A DNA stretch of 64,000 bases from Ziziphus jujuba (taxonomy: Eukaryota; Streptophyta; Magnoliopsida; Rosales; Rhamnaceae): positions 2,266,501-2,330,500 of the forward strand of contig NC_083386.1 of the NCBI RefSeq assembly GCF_031755915.1, given 5' to 3'. The translations under genes were made by a program, and so were the position numbers. Positions 24,001 to 34,962 of the stretch are shown here, piece by piece (the stretch's first letter is position 1; each line of letters begins with the position of its first letter). The notes beneath the pieces were generated by a model that ran no database searches, was not told the DNA's origin, and worked only from the letters and a program-made list of their open reading frames with translations.

Positions 24001-25320
24001 CATTTACCATTCTTGCACAATGATTGTGAAAACCAGTTTAACGTGTGCTTCACTTTCTTTTATGTTTTTGTGCTTTTAAGCAAGGTATAAAGGTAGTACT
24101 CTCCCCTGGACAAGCACAAAGTTTTTTTTAATATTCCATCCATGGCCACCGTTATGATAACTTCAATGTTGGTTACATTTTCAAAGTGTTTTTGTAATAA
24201 AGGAAACATGTATAAAAAATCGATATTATTGTACTAAAATTGTGAAGAAAACATGAAGGAGCCAAAGGGCCTGTTGAAATTAAGATATTATTGTTACTAA
24301 AATTGATTGGTATTCTTTATATTATTTCTTTCTTTTTGTTATTTGGATGATTTGGAACATGTTAGAGGTTCATATCCAGTGCCACATGATCGTATTGATT
24401 ATTTCATAGAGTTATTATCTGTGTAATCTTAGATTTGGAAATCTAATATGTATTTATTCGGACCATGGTCAAGATGTATGTTATCTAAAGATTACACATT
24501 GCCATGCTCTATTTTTTAATAAACAGAGCAACTTTTTACACATTGCAATGCTCCTTTTTTTTTTTTTTAAAGAGAGAGAAAGAGAGAGAGAGAGAGAAAG
24601 CTAACTTTCCCTAATAATAGGAATCTGCTTAGATATAAACAGAGTGCTTGTCTCCTTACGAAGATAATACTAATTGTGTAGGAATTTTAAAATCGATCAG
24701 GCCAACGCTGGCCGATATGTGAAGTTTCTATTGTCTTATTTGAACTCATTCCTTAATTCATTAGCTTTAGAATGAACAGTTTTTGAAGTAAGACAAACTC
24801 CATCCTTCAAGTTGCTAGGTAATTGTATAGTTGATGAGATTTCTTTCCTTTCTCTAATATTTTTCTTCTGAGCATTGTTACCATAGTACCATCACTTACG
24901 GTGGTAAATCAATTTATTGTCGCTAATTAGATAGCTACGAATCATCGGAATAATATTATACTATAGCAAAAAGTATTAAATTAAATTTAGTTTAATTTAA
25001 TATAATGAAGATCCCAATTAATAAATCCTGGCTAAATTAGTTTAAAGAACATGGTAAGCCTGCAGTACGAATGTCTGTTCCTCCTCTAAAACATTGTCCA
25101 TCAGCATGTGCGCCCGTCCATGTCATTCTTCGACAAGATTGACAAAGACAGTAGTAATCTTTTTTTTTTTTTCAATAATTTAAGCTACAAAAACGCAGTA
25201 GCGACTAGACTGCCCCTTCAGGAGCAAAGCAACAATAGTAAATCTTTTATATTTGTGGGATGACCAATTATTTGTGTGTATGAGTGTTATTTTACGCAAC
25301 AATATAATTAAGCAAATCTT
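24001..25320. repeat. 5' flank of ankyrin pseudogene, duplicated downstream
   Basis: Positions 24060-24860 align with 31940-32800. Shared landmarks are gtgaagaaaacatgaaggag (24251 and 32065), ttatttggatgat (24340 and 32167), and the taaacagagcaact and gataaacagag-type blocks (24520-24640 and 32620-32670). The matching block downstream of the pseudogene points to an old tandem duplication of the whole ankyrin unit. A ga microsatellite lies at about 24575-24600. No gene is seen here. Confidence 0.6.
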
Positions 25321-25321
25321 G

Positions 25322-25332
25322 TACTCTATAAA
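25322..25332 (+). promoter_or_regulatory. Candidate TATA box of the ankyrin pseudogene
   Basis: ctctataaaag lies about 60 bp upstream of the ATG at 25389, a usual plant spacing for a TATA element plus a short leader. Position and sequence are the only evidence. Confidence 0.4.
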
Positions 25333-25771
25333 AGTAAAGAGACAGAGCAGTAGCATTAGATATCCAAAACAAGAAATAAGTTCTAGAAATGAATGTTGAG
25401 TTGTTTAACGCTGCTCTTGATGGAAAGGAATTATTGGAGGAACTGGGAAGTGCGGTTCAAATCAGCTGGTGACATGGGGTTAAAATACCAACATTCTTCA
25501 TATAGCAGCAAAAATATGGGAATCTTCAGACTGCAGAGGGTGATGATCATCTTGGGCTTTGTTTTCTTAATAATCAAAACCAGAAAGGAACACTACGCTT
25601 CATATTGCAGCAAAATCAGGGCATGTGGAAATGGCGAGAAATATTCTAGTGGTTAGAGCAGGAAGGATGGATAATGTACAGCAAAACATGAAGCTATATA
25701 GCGAGCATGAATAACATTGAGGAAGATACAGCGCTCCATGAAGCTGTTTGTCATAATCGATTCGAGGTTGT

Positions 25772-28700
25772 TGTAACACCCCGTCGCGAAGTACACCGAA
25801 AATTTCTCAAATTTGACCAAGGTTGACCGGGTTTGACAGTCGTTGACCGAGAAGGCGTCAAATGTTGAATTTTTGCTCCCAATGGAATTTTACATTGACC
25901 GAGGTACTGTTAAAAAATACATGTTGTCACGAGTTCATAGACTAGTAGCACGTCGAAAACGGAGCTACGGTTTGAAAGTTATGAGCAAAACAAATTGACA
26001 TCCAAACTGTTAAAGGGGTGACTGAGTTGACTTTTTGTTCATGCAAAGTTGAGCTTTGACTCGTGCATGGTGGTGAAGTACTCGTCGATACGAGTTCATA
26101 GACTAGCTGTACGCCCGATTTGGACATGTGGTTTGAAAGTTATGAACCTGTAGAATTTTTCAAATACAGTATTATTTTAATATTATTTTTAAATATGTGA
26201 ATAGTATGCCACGTGTGACTTAATAAAAGGTGCCATGTGTCATAATTGTGAGATACCACATGTCAACTATGATTAAATACTATATTATTTTATTATTATT
26301 TTATACAATAATATTATTTTAATATTATTTAATTATTTTCTTTTATTTTCTATTTCTTTCCTTTTCTTTTTTTTTTTTTCTTCTTTTTTCCTTCCCCCAC
26401 GTGGGAAAAAGACCCCAGCCCCCCCAAACCTTCTTCTTCTTTCTTCTCCTTCCTTTTCCTCCTTTCGGGTCTTTGCCGTTTTTCAGTTTCTGGTCGCCGG
26501 ACGGCCACACACGCCGGCCAAGGAAGGAGCCCAGTCCCCAGCGATGCCGACCTCCAAATTTCCCGACCAGACACTGCCGGACGTGCCCAAATCGGGCCGA
26601 TGAAGTCGGCGGCGGTGGGTTGAGTTTTTCAGGGGATTCTCGCCATTTCCGGCCAACCTAGTCCGGTCTTCCACTCCTTACCCCCTATTTTGGGTCCTCT
26701 GAGTTCAAATATGATTTCCAATTGCTTAAATTCAAAATAGTTTGTGAGTTATGAGGAGGTGAAGTTCGACCAGTACTTCTCGGGCAAATTCCGACCATCA
26801 CCGGCGGAATTGGGGTCAATGGAGGCCGGTAATGCGATTCTCGTTTCACAAGCTTCGATTCGGTATATTACTCGTGAATTATGGTTAACGTTTGTGTTAA
26901 ACCCCCTCGGTACCTGGAATTATTTATCCGAATAAAATATTAATTTATTTGAGTTGTGCAATATTGTTATTTTAGAAGCACGTGTACGTCGTGGAATTGA
27001 TCCCATGGAGTATCTTGGATTAATTGCGTGCTCGAGGTGAGTGACCCATCTTCAAATTTAGTTTCGGGTGTTAAATTATATTTATTTTATGATAATTAAA
27101 TGTTTGGATTTAATATTTATGTGTTAAATATTTAGCAAAATTATATTTGAAATTTTGATGGCACAATTTGAATAAATTGAAATGTATATGTGAATTAAAT
27201 CATATATGATTTTTGACAAATTATGGAAATTTAGATTTGATGGAAATTTGATATTTAAAGGAATTGTGATTTTAATATTAATTGATTTATAGTGGAATTT
27301 ATTTGTGAATTTATTTTGATTAATAAAAAAAATACATTTATATAAATTTATGCATTGTGGAAATTATTTTATGGTACTGAGGATTTGTGGAATTAAATTA
27401 TATATGTTGATATAATGGATTTTGAGGATTGGAGAAAAAATATTGTTTTAAAACATTATTTTTCAAAAATATTTATGCCATTGGAAAATTGTATATTTGA
27501 GTTGATGGAAATGAAAGTTGATAGATTTAAAAATTGTATAATTGTATCGATGGATTTTGTGATATGAGAAAAATTATATATATTATCGAAGTATTTATGC
27601 TGGTGATACTAAAGAAAAAAATATGGGATGTGAATTTGAAAAGTGATATAATTTTCACGGTGAATTTTGGAAAATTGGTATTTTAATAATAAATTTAATA
27701 ATTGGTTTTAGGCGCACTCATACAGTACTGGTGTTCTGTACTGTATATGTGGATGAGCGCGCAAGTTATAATGTCTCCCATGAGTTGCCATCGGACCTAG
27801 GGCAGGCAAGTTTGATATTGGCCATAAGCCGCCCCCCTCCATGGCCGGGATGACGGTTTAAGCAACGGCACTATCGGGAAGCCGAAGCGACCATATGCAA
27901 GTTTCTCTTTTTAATCTCCCGCCAGATGGTGCTCGGGACGCTGGGTATCATAGGGCATTACTGGTATATAGTGTGGTGCGTCAAGTATTATTTTTCTAAT
28001 ATAATTTTCAAATCCTAAAGTTTTAAAGCAGTATTTAAATTAGAATGTATTTAATGTTGTTTTTATTATTTATTTCAATTGGAGAATTTAATACAAATTT
28101 TATGGGATTTTATTATGTTTTTAATTACTTATTTATATTAATGTTTTAACAATGCATTTTATCTTGATTTTACTATTTACATTGATTTGATGATTTTAAA
28201 GAGATCTTACTATGTTTTTACCAATTATTTTAAATGAAGGTTTTAATTTGATTTAATTTTCCCTTTGCTTAATTCTTCAATAAAATGATTTATTTTAATT
28301 AAACAATTATTTCATGAATTGTCTTAATGTAAGTTTCATGAATATTTTTGTATTATTTGTTTATGACATTTATTAATCATTTAGTAATTGTTACGAAATT
28401 ATTTTTTATTTCTATTCCTATTTTATTTTCATTATAAATTTTGGATGCTTTATTTATTATATTTTATTTGATATTTAGTTAACTAATTGTTTCCTTGGTT
28501 TTTGGAGAATACAAATAATGGATTTTGCGAAAATGTTTTAAAAGGGAAACTTTTCCAACGGAGTGAATGGTGAGGGTTTTGAGAGAAAATATTATTTTCA
28601 ATTAATTATTATTTACTTATTATTTATTCTTAATTAATCAAATGTACTATAATTATCGTGGCTTTATAATTATACAGTAAATAAGGTTACTCACTGAGAT

Positions 28701-29162
28701 GATTAGCATCTCATATTTCTAAATTCCGTTCCCCTAGGTACAAAGTTTGGGAGACGTTGATCGTCCGGGGCGAGCCCGACGTCTCAGTCCATTGCCGAAA
28801 GCCCAAGAAGCATTTCTTTCCTTTTTCTTCTTCATCTTATATTGCTTCCTTATCTGATATTGAATAAATTTTATATTTACTTGTATAATGCTCTGTATAC
28901 TGTATTGGACACATTTTATTAAATACTGCATTAATTCTCTGTTATTATTTTGAAATGCTGCAAATTTGTGGAATTAAATTGTAGTAAGATGGGAGGAATA
29001 AGGTGGTGGTTATAAAAGTGTGATTTCAGTGCAAGAAATTTGTGATAAGTCCAACCCTTAGGGGAGGTTCTGCTGAATTTTCCACTGGAAGGTTCGGTAG
29101 GGTTTCCCTGAGATCAGGGCTTGTCTAGGGTTCCGGTGAGGAATTTTGGATGGGTCCTGATA
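25772..29162 (+). mobile_element. Solo LTR (long-LTR family), TSD gttgt
   Basis: 3391 bp from tgtaacaccccgtcgcgaag to gatgggtcctgata (terminal tgaca changed to tgata), with TSD gttgt at 25767-25771 and 29163-29167. Plus orientation. It sits in the middle of an ankyrin repeat of exon 1, between the codons for FEVV and KLL, so the reading frame on both sides verifies the insertion point exactly. The conserved core is at about 27713-27990. Confidence 0.95.
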
Positions 29163-29430
29163 GTTGTCAAGTTGCTTATTAACGAATATCCAAATTTGGC
29201 ATCTCTTCTCAACAGATCCGGTGAATCTCCTCTTTTCATGGCTGTTGATAGAGGCTTTTGTGAAGTCACTAAGCTTATATTAAACACAGTTGCAGCTGCT
29301 GCTGCCACTTCAAACTGCTCTTATGAAGTGAGGAACGGCATGAACGTCGTCCACGCTACCACAATTCGAAGTATGTACTATATACTACTCCTTCATCACC
29401 TGCATATTGTTTTTTCCTATGGCCTTTAGT

Positions 29431-29468
<38 letters not shown>

Positions 29469-30589
29469 AGTTTCGTCTCTACTTCTTAATCAACAATAAA
29501 AAATAAATTTAAAAAAATAAATATTGCAACAAATTAACAAATATTACAACAATTTAAAAAATAAATAATAATAAGAATAATAAAATATTAAACTTAATTT
29601 AGTAAATATGAAATATGTTTGAAACAACTTTTTTTTCCCCAAAAAGAAAAAGTTAAAATTGTTTTTTAAGTAATAAATTAAAAGTAATAGAAAAAAGAAG
29701 AAATCGGTACTTGTGCATATTCTATTATTTTGTAAATTGATTTGGAGTACTTGAACAGATTCTTTTGTAAAACTAGATCAGATTTCTTTTTTTATTCTAC
29801 TTTATAAATCGTGATCAAATTTCATGTAACGATATCTTTTTTTTTTTTTTTTAATATAATTAAATATGAGTTGGATATATACAAAGATATATTAGATGTC
29901 TTATTTTGGTAATTCCCCTTCATAATATTTCTCTTTTCTTATGAAGATTTTGCAAGTGAAATACCTCATGAATCTTTAAGAATGTTGATGGAAAAAGCTG
30001 ATGACTTTGGGTGGACAACTGTTCACTATGTTGCAGGTGTAGGTAATAGGGAACTTGTTTAACAATTTCTAAATGAGAATCATTCCCTTGCTTACACAAC
30101 GAACAAAGAAGGTATGTCTGCCCTTCACATTTTAGCACAGAAAGGACATGTTCAAGTAGTTACTAGTTAGGTCATTGGATGTCCAGACACTTGTGAGTTA
30201 TTGGTTTACAATCTTTGGACAGCTCTTCATGTTGCTGTGGAAAGCAGGAATGAAGCTGTGGTGAAATTTTTACAGGAATCATTGGCATTTCAAGATCTTA
30301 TAAACGAGAAAGATCTTAAAGTAAATACTGCTCTGCATCTAGCTGCTACCTCTGCTAAAGGTCAAGGACAAATGACTCAAATATTGACAGATGGGCTAGA
30401 AACAACGACGGAATGTATTTTCTGACATTATCCTGACAAATAAGAAGCTAGAGGGGATTGACATTGCACGTCTTCTGTACCACATGCCAACTATTAAAAT
30501 ATGTTTGTCTTGCATCTCCATCATGACATATATACTTTCTACTGCTCATAAGCATGCATATATATATATATATATATATTTTCCCCTGG

Positions 30590-30735
30590 ATGATAGTGCC
30601 CAGGAGTTTGTGCAAACGACACACATATCTTGTGTTGGATAAGCGTTGAAATGATTTTAACGCGTATCTAACACAAGATACATATGTTGCTGCTCAACAT
30701 AGCATAAATTTTGTCAGCCTGGATAAAATTACTGT
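30590..30735. mobile_element. Small fold-back element in intron 2 of the pseudogene
   Basis: A central hairpin has arms at 30626-30651 and 30655-30680 (tatcttgtgttggata against tatctaacacaagata) around a 3-nt loop. Weaker pairing continues outward to about 30590 and 30735, with AT microsatellites on both sides. It resembles a MITE but no clear target duplication can be read in the AT repeats. Confidence 0.4.
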
Positions 30736-31620
30736 CTATATACATATATATATATATATATATTCGTTTATTTTTCAGTTTGTGTTTATTTAATAAAACA
30801 AATACTGTATTCATGTGATTAATATTTTGTACTTGAAATGCCTAGGATATTTTATTTGTATGAGTGGCGTTATAATACATGAAATTACTATTGATTAAAA
30901 ACCTAACAAATATTTATTATTATTTGAAATTAATTTTGAAGATCTTTTATGAGAAAAAATAAATAAATTTGAAGTTATGATACGGTAACTATTAAGGCGA
31001 ATTTATTTATTTATCCAATTTTTTAATTACAGCATGTAAATTGTTTATGTTACTAAATGTGTATTCTAACTTATGATCAAGCAAATTTTAATATATATAT
31101 ATATATACACACACACTACTAGCTTGTACTGTAATTTAGTTAAATTTACAATAAAATGAATACAGTAAACAATAATCATGTAGGATTTGGAGAAAGAGAT
31201 TGCTTCCCTTAGTTTGGAACAAAGGTGGATAAGCGAAGGTGAACTCCAAAAGACAAAGCAAAAGCAGCAGGATGATCCAGCTTAAAACCGAAAATATTTT
31301 AAGGCTTTGCTGTTCAGGGCTGGAAAAAGAGCATCCTAAGGTTTCTGGTTCTCGACTTGCTCGATTCTGATTTATTTTGTTGGTACAGTTAGTGGAAGGC
31401 AGCCAATAGTATGGATTATCATAATGATCTTTTTAACAGAAGCTTCGCTAATCGTAATGGGGTATACGTTCACTGAAGGCATAAAAGCAGTCCTCCCCCA
31501 ACCCCTAGTATTCATAATTTCTGGTTCTTTTCTATCATCATTAACACATTCATGAAATTTGTGTTTTATCTTTTCAATCATCTGCATATTCAAATGACAA
31601 ATTCCAGCTCAAATCGTATG

Positions 31621-34161
31621 GTGGAAAGTGATAATTACATGTTCTTTTTATGGTAGATGTGCACATGTTCTATAGCAAAACTATATATGTATTTTTGGAT
31701 GAGAGCCCTACGTGGCTTCTCCCTTTTATTGCAAATAGCGTTGTAGCTTTCCCTACTTTAACATAATCTTCTTAAATGTTTTCCAAGAACAAAAACGGTG
31801 CTAGGAGTCGTTTTGGGATAATATTGAAGTTGCTGCCTTGCTGTTGTAATATATTTTTAGTATAATTTTGCATACTTCCTTTGCAATTTTAAAAACTTTC
31901 GCATATTTAATTACTCTTTACTATTTTATCTTACGGGCACAAGGTTTTTTTGTTGTTTCTTTCATGGAAATTATCATGGTAACCTGGATTATGGTTACAT
32001 CTTCAATGTGTTTTTGTAAGGAAGGAGACACGTTCTAAATTTTATATTATTTTCCTTAAACTGTGAAGAAAACATGAAGGAGCCAAAAGAGGTCTTTGAC
32101 AACTAAATTTGATATTATTTGTTATAAAAATTGATTAGGTTTCTTTACGGATTTATTTCTTTTTTTATTTGGATGATATGAAACATTTAAGAGGTTTCTA
32201 GTGCAAATATTAAACATATAATCCTAAACTTTAGATAAGAGAACTTCATGCTTTATGTTTTTAAGGAACGTGTCGAACACGTATGTTATCAAAGAAGTCT
32301 TATTACTTGTTTCCTATAGTTTGAGGTTGCTTAATAATTTTTGGATTTTCTTAAATTCTTTTGTAAAGTTTATTTGGGTTCTATATGGTTCAATTCGATG
32401 CATGTGAATCATTTCTAATTTTTACAAAAAAAAATAATAGTAATAATTCATACTTTTTCAATTTTTTTTTTGCCATGTGCATTGACCACATAATCCTATA
32501 TTTTAGTTCGTAGAATTACATAGTCTACCCAATCTTAGAATTGGAAAACTTTTTAGTGCTTTACGACAGTGGTCAAGCTTGTTAATGTAATCAAAAGATT
32601 GTATATTGCCAAGCTTTGTTTCTAAACAGAGCAACTTAATTTTCCCAACAGGAATTTTGTTTAGAAATAAACAGAGCATTTTTATCCTAGTCAAGGTAAT
32701 GTTATTTATCTAGTAATTGAATGAATGATCAGCCAATGCTAGCAGAAGAAACTCTTTATTCAATCATTCTTGAAATTTTAGACTCATTTGAACTCATTAC
32801 CTAATTCAATAGTCTTATAATAATGAAAAATATTTAATATCTAATTTAATTTAATGAGAAGCAAATTAATCTGATAAATTGTACAAATTAAGAATCATGG
32901 TATATATAAATCAATCAATATATTGGCTCTTAAGTTTCATCTGAAATATATATCTTAAATTTCCAAAAAAAAAAAAAAAAACAACTTATGGTGTAATTTA
33001 AACACTATGACTTGGTAGACAAGAATAATGATTTTTTTTTTTTTGTGACAATAATGAAATCTATTTAATATATCTTAATATATTAGACCTTGAAATATAT
33101 ATCACATATTTTAATTTGATTTCCATTGATTATTATATTTCAAATGTTGTTATATATAGAATTACCACAAAAAATGTTGTTATAAATAGAGTTAATTGTC
33201 TGCTTCAATTTTAACAAAATTTCATTAAAAAATAATTAAAAAAAAAAACACACCTCCAGCAGAGTCAGTCCTCTAACGGGGTTCTTCATTTATATATATT
33301 TTTCTACTTTCTGTTGTTTTGACCCCAAAAAATAAAAATAAAAAAATAGAACTTCTTAGCAGTTGTGGATTTCATTTAAGAGAAGAAATTTTTTCCTCTG
33401 CTTAAAAAACTTAATTTAGATTTCTTTTATTACTTAAGCAGATAGAAAAAAAAAAAATAGCACTACTTCTGGACCTTTTGTAATTTTTACATTTTTAAAA
33501 AAATAAATTAAAATATGTATTTTTTTTTTTTTTTAACTTTTTTAGTATGTGGTAACATAAATTCAAAACTTTTTGATACAAAACTTTTTGATAAGAAGCA
33601 ACACTTTCAAAAGTCTTGTTAGCTAAGTGTACATTTTGAATATTCTGTAAGTTTCGATTATGTATCATGTATAGATTACAGTATATAAACATTGTAAAGA
33701 ATCAAGACTCAAGAGCATCAATACAGCGTGTGAAGTATTCATCCATACAATATTACTATTTGTTCCCTCTCTTTTGCATTTACTCAAATATGAATTTCAA
33801 CGCCTTTGGTATTTTATTTATTAATAAATTTTAATTTTCTTTTTAGAAACTTCGTTTCTTCTTTAATTTTCTTTCCTCACTTCTTTGTTTGTTTGTTTTT
33901 TTTTTTTTCTAACTTTTTTTTTTCCAAGATCTTAATTAGAGTTGCTATGAAATTGTAACGATTTTTTTTCCAAACTAGGTACAAAAGTGCGATTTAAAAA
34001 AAGAAAAAAAGATCGTTATTAATTAATTAAAATCAAATTGAAGGCAGTGCACTCAACTAATAGTGGGGTTCATTGGAAGTACTTAACAATATCCAGCACA
34101 GCTAATACAATACAAACGGAGTTCCAACATTGATATGCAATTTAAATTTAAATATAATGTT
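31621..34161. other. Intergenic DNA between ankyrin units
   Basis: AT-rich. Positions 31940-32800 duplicate 24060-24860 (the 5' flank of the plus-strand pseudogene), so this may be the upstream region of a lost tandem gene. From 32800 to 34161 I see only poly-A/T runs and no repeat or exon. The last 200 bases are the 3' flank of the minus-strand gene ending at 34162. Confidence 0.5.
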
Positions 34162-34962
34162 TCAACTCCAGAGTCCAAAACGACTTCTGACACTGGTGCG
34201 AGGCTCAGATCTTCTAGGTGTTGCGTTTAACCCGGCCAGTGCTAGAGCAAGTAAAAAAACTACGAGGAAGAAGTAAAGAAACACGAAGCGAAGAGTGCTG
34301 CCAGTTAGATAGGCGTCCTTCTTGAAGATGTTGTGGTTTTCTGAACGAGGGATGACTGCCGTTATACCTTGGGCGAAAGCAACAACCATCATGACAAGTG
34401 AGAACCCTGTAAGATATGCTGCCAAAGCAATTGGGACTAAAGTGACTGCGAATATTTCTTTACATAGCATGAGAATAAAGTTGAGCAACAAGGACACAGT
34501 TGATAGAACAAAAGCAAATTCATCCAAACGTAGAAACCGTTTGAATTCTTTACTTCTGTAGAGAACTGGTAGCCCTTGGTCGTTGTAACCACCGGGAATT
34601 GCGAAAGCGGCCGCAAAAGTGGCGGCAGCTATGATTGTTGCTACCACTAAATTGAGGTTGGAGAAATCCTTCATCTTCTTTTTCAAATCCTCCTTCTTCT
34701 TGTCTAATGATACCATTACCATCTTTTGAAGCGGTTTCCAATCGGCTTCTTCGTTTTCTTCAACATGTGTTTCATCTTTTTTCTTTTCCTTACTCTCTGC
34801 TTCATTAGTTTGCTGTTGACAGCCGGCTTCGTCTTCTTCAATTTGTATTTCATCTTTTTTCTTTTTCTTACTCTCTGCTTCATTTGTTTTTATTGTATCC
34901 ACCTTCTGTTCAGAACGTGGTGGTAAAACACTTTCTATCTCCAAACCCACCATGATATTCAA
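34162..34962 (-). CDS. Exon 3 (PGG domain) of the ankyrin-PGG gene
   Basis: Begins after the acceptor tgcatgtggtccag, phase 0, and ends at a TGA at 34162-34164. It encodes residues 379-644. First comes an acidic/basic linker holding two near-identical 26-residue units (TNEAESKKKKKDEIQIEEDE and TNEAESKEKKKDETHVEENE), then a coiled-coil-like lysine stretch, the PGG domain and three more hydrophobic helices, and a short arginine-rich tail. Confidence 0.88.
   Translation of the reverse strand: MNIMVGLEIESVLPPRSEQKVDTIKTNEAESKKKKKDEIQIEEDEAGCQQQTNEAESKEKKKDETHVEENEEADWKPLQKMVMVSLDKKKEDLKKKMKDFSNLNLVVATIIAAATFAAAFAIPGGYNDQGLPVLYRSKEFKRFLRLDEFAFVLSTVSLLLNFILMLCKEIFAVTLVPIALAAYLTGFSLVMMVVAFAQGITAVIPRSENHNIFKKDAYLTGSTLRFVFLYFFLVVFLLALALAGLNATPRRSEPRTSVRSRFGLWS

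Larger units (their letters stand above)
25389..31620 (+). pseudogene. Ankyrin-PGG pseudogene, split by a solo LTR
   Basis: A plus-strand relative of the intact gene. Exon 1 is 25389-25771 plus 29168-29370. It starts MNVELFNAALDGKELLEELG, then hits a stop and several frame changes; the ankyrin text resumes as DTALHEAVCHNRFEVV, is cut by the solo LTR, and continues in frame as KLLINEYPNLASLLNRSG and ESPLFMAVDRGF. The donor is gtatgt at 29371. Exon 2 (29947-30465) starts after an atgaag acceptor with DDFGWTTVHYVAG, has stops after RELV and VVTS, and carries GMSALHILAQKGH and TALHVAVESRNEAVVKFL. Its donor has changed from gt to gc. A decayed exon 3 starts near 31184 (DLEKEIASLSLEQRW), and near 31405-31480 FLTEASLIVMGYTFTEGIKA matches the third membrane helix of the intact PGG domain (YLTGFSLVMMVVAFAQGI). 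The many independent lesions show it is dead. Confidence 0.88.

Noticed and set aside
31372..31593. 73-codon minus-strand open frame
   Set aside because: It is the antisense shadow of the decayed PGG exon on the plus strand.
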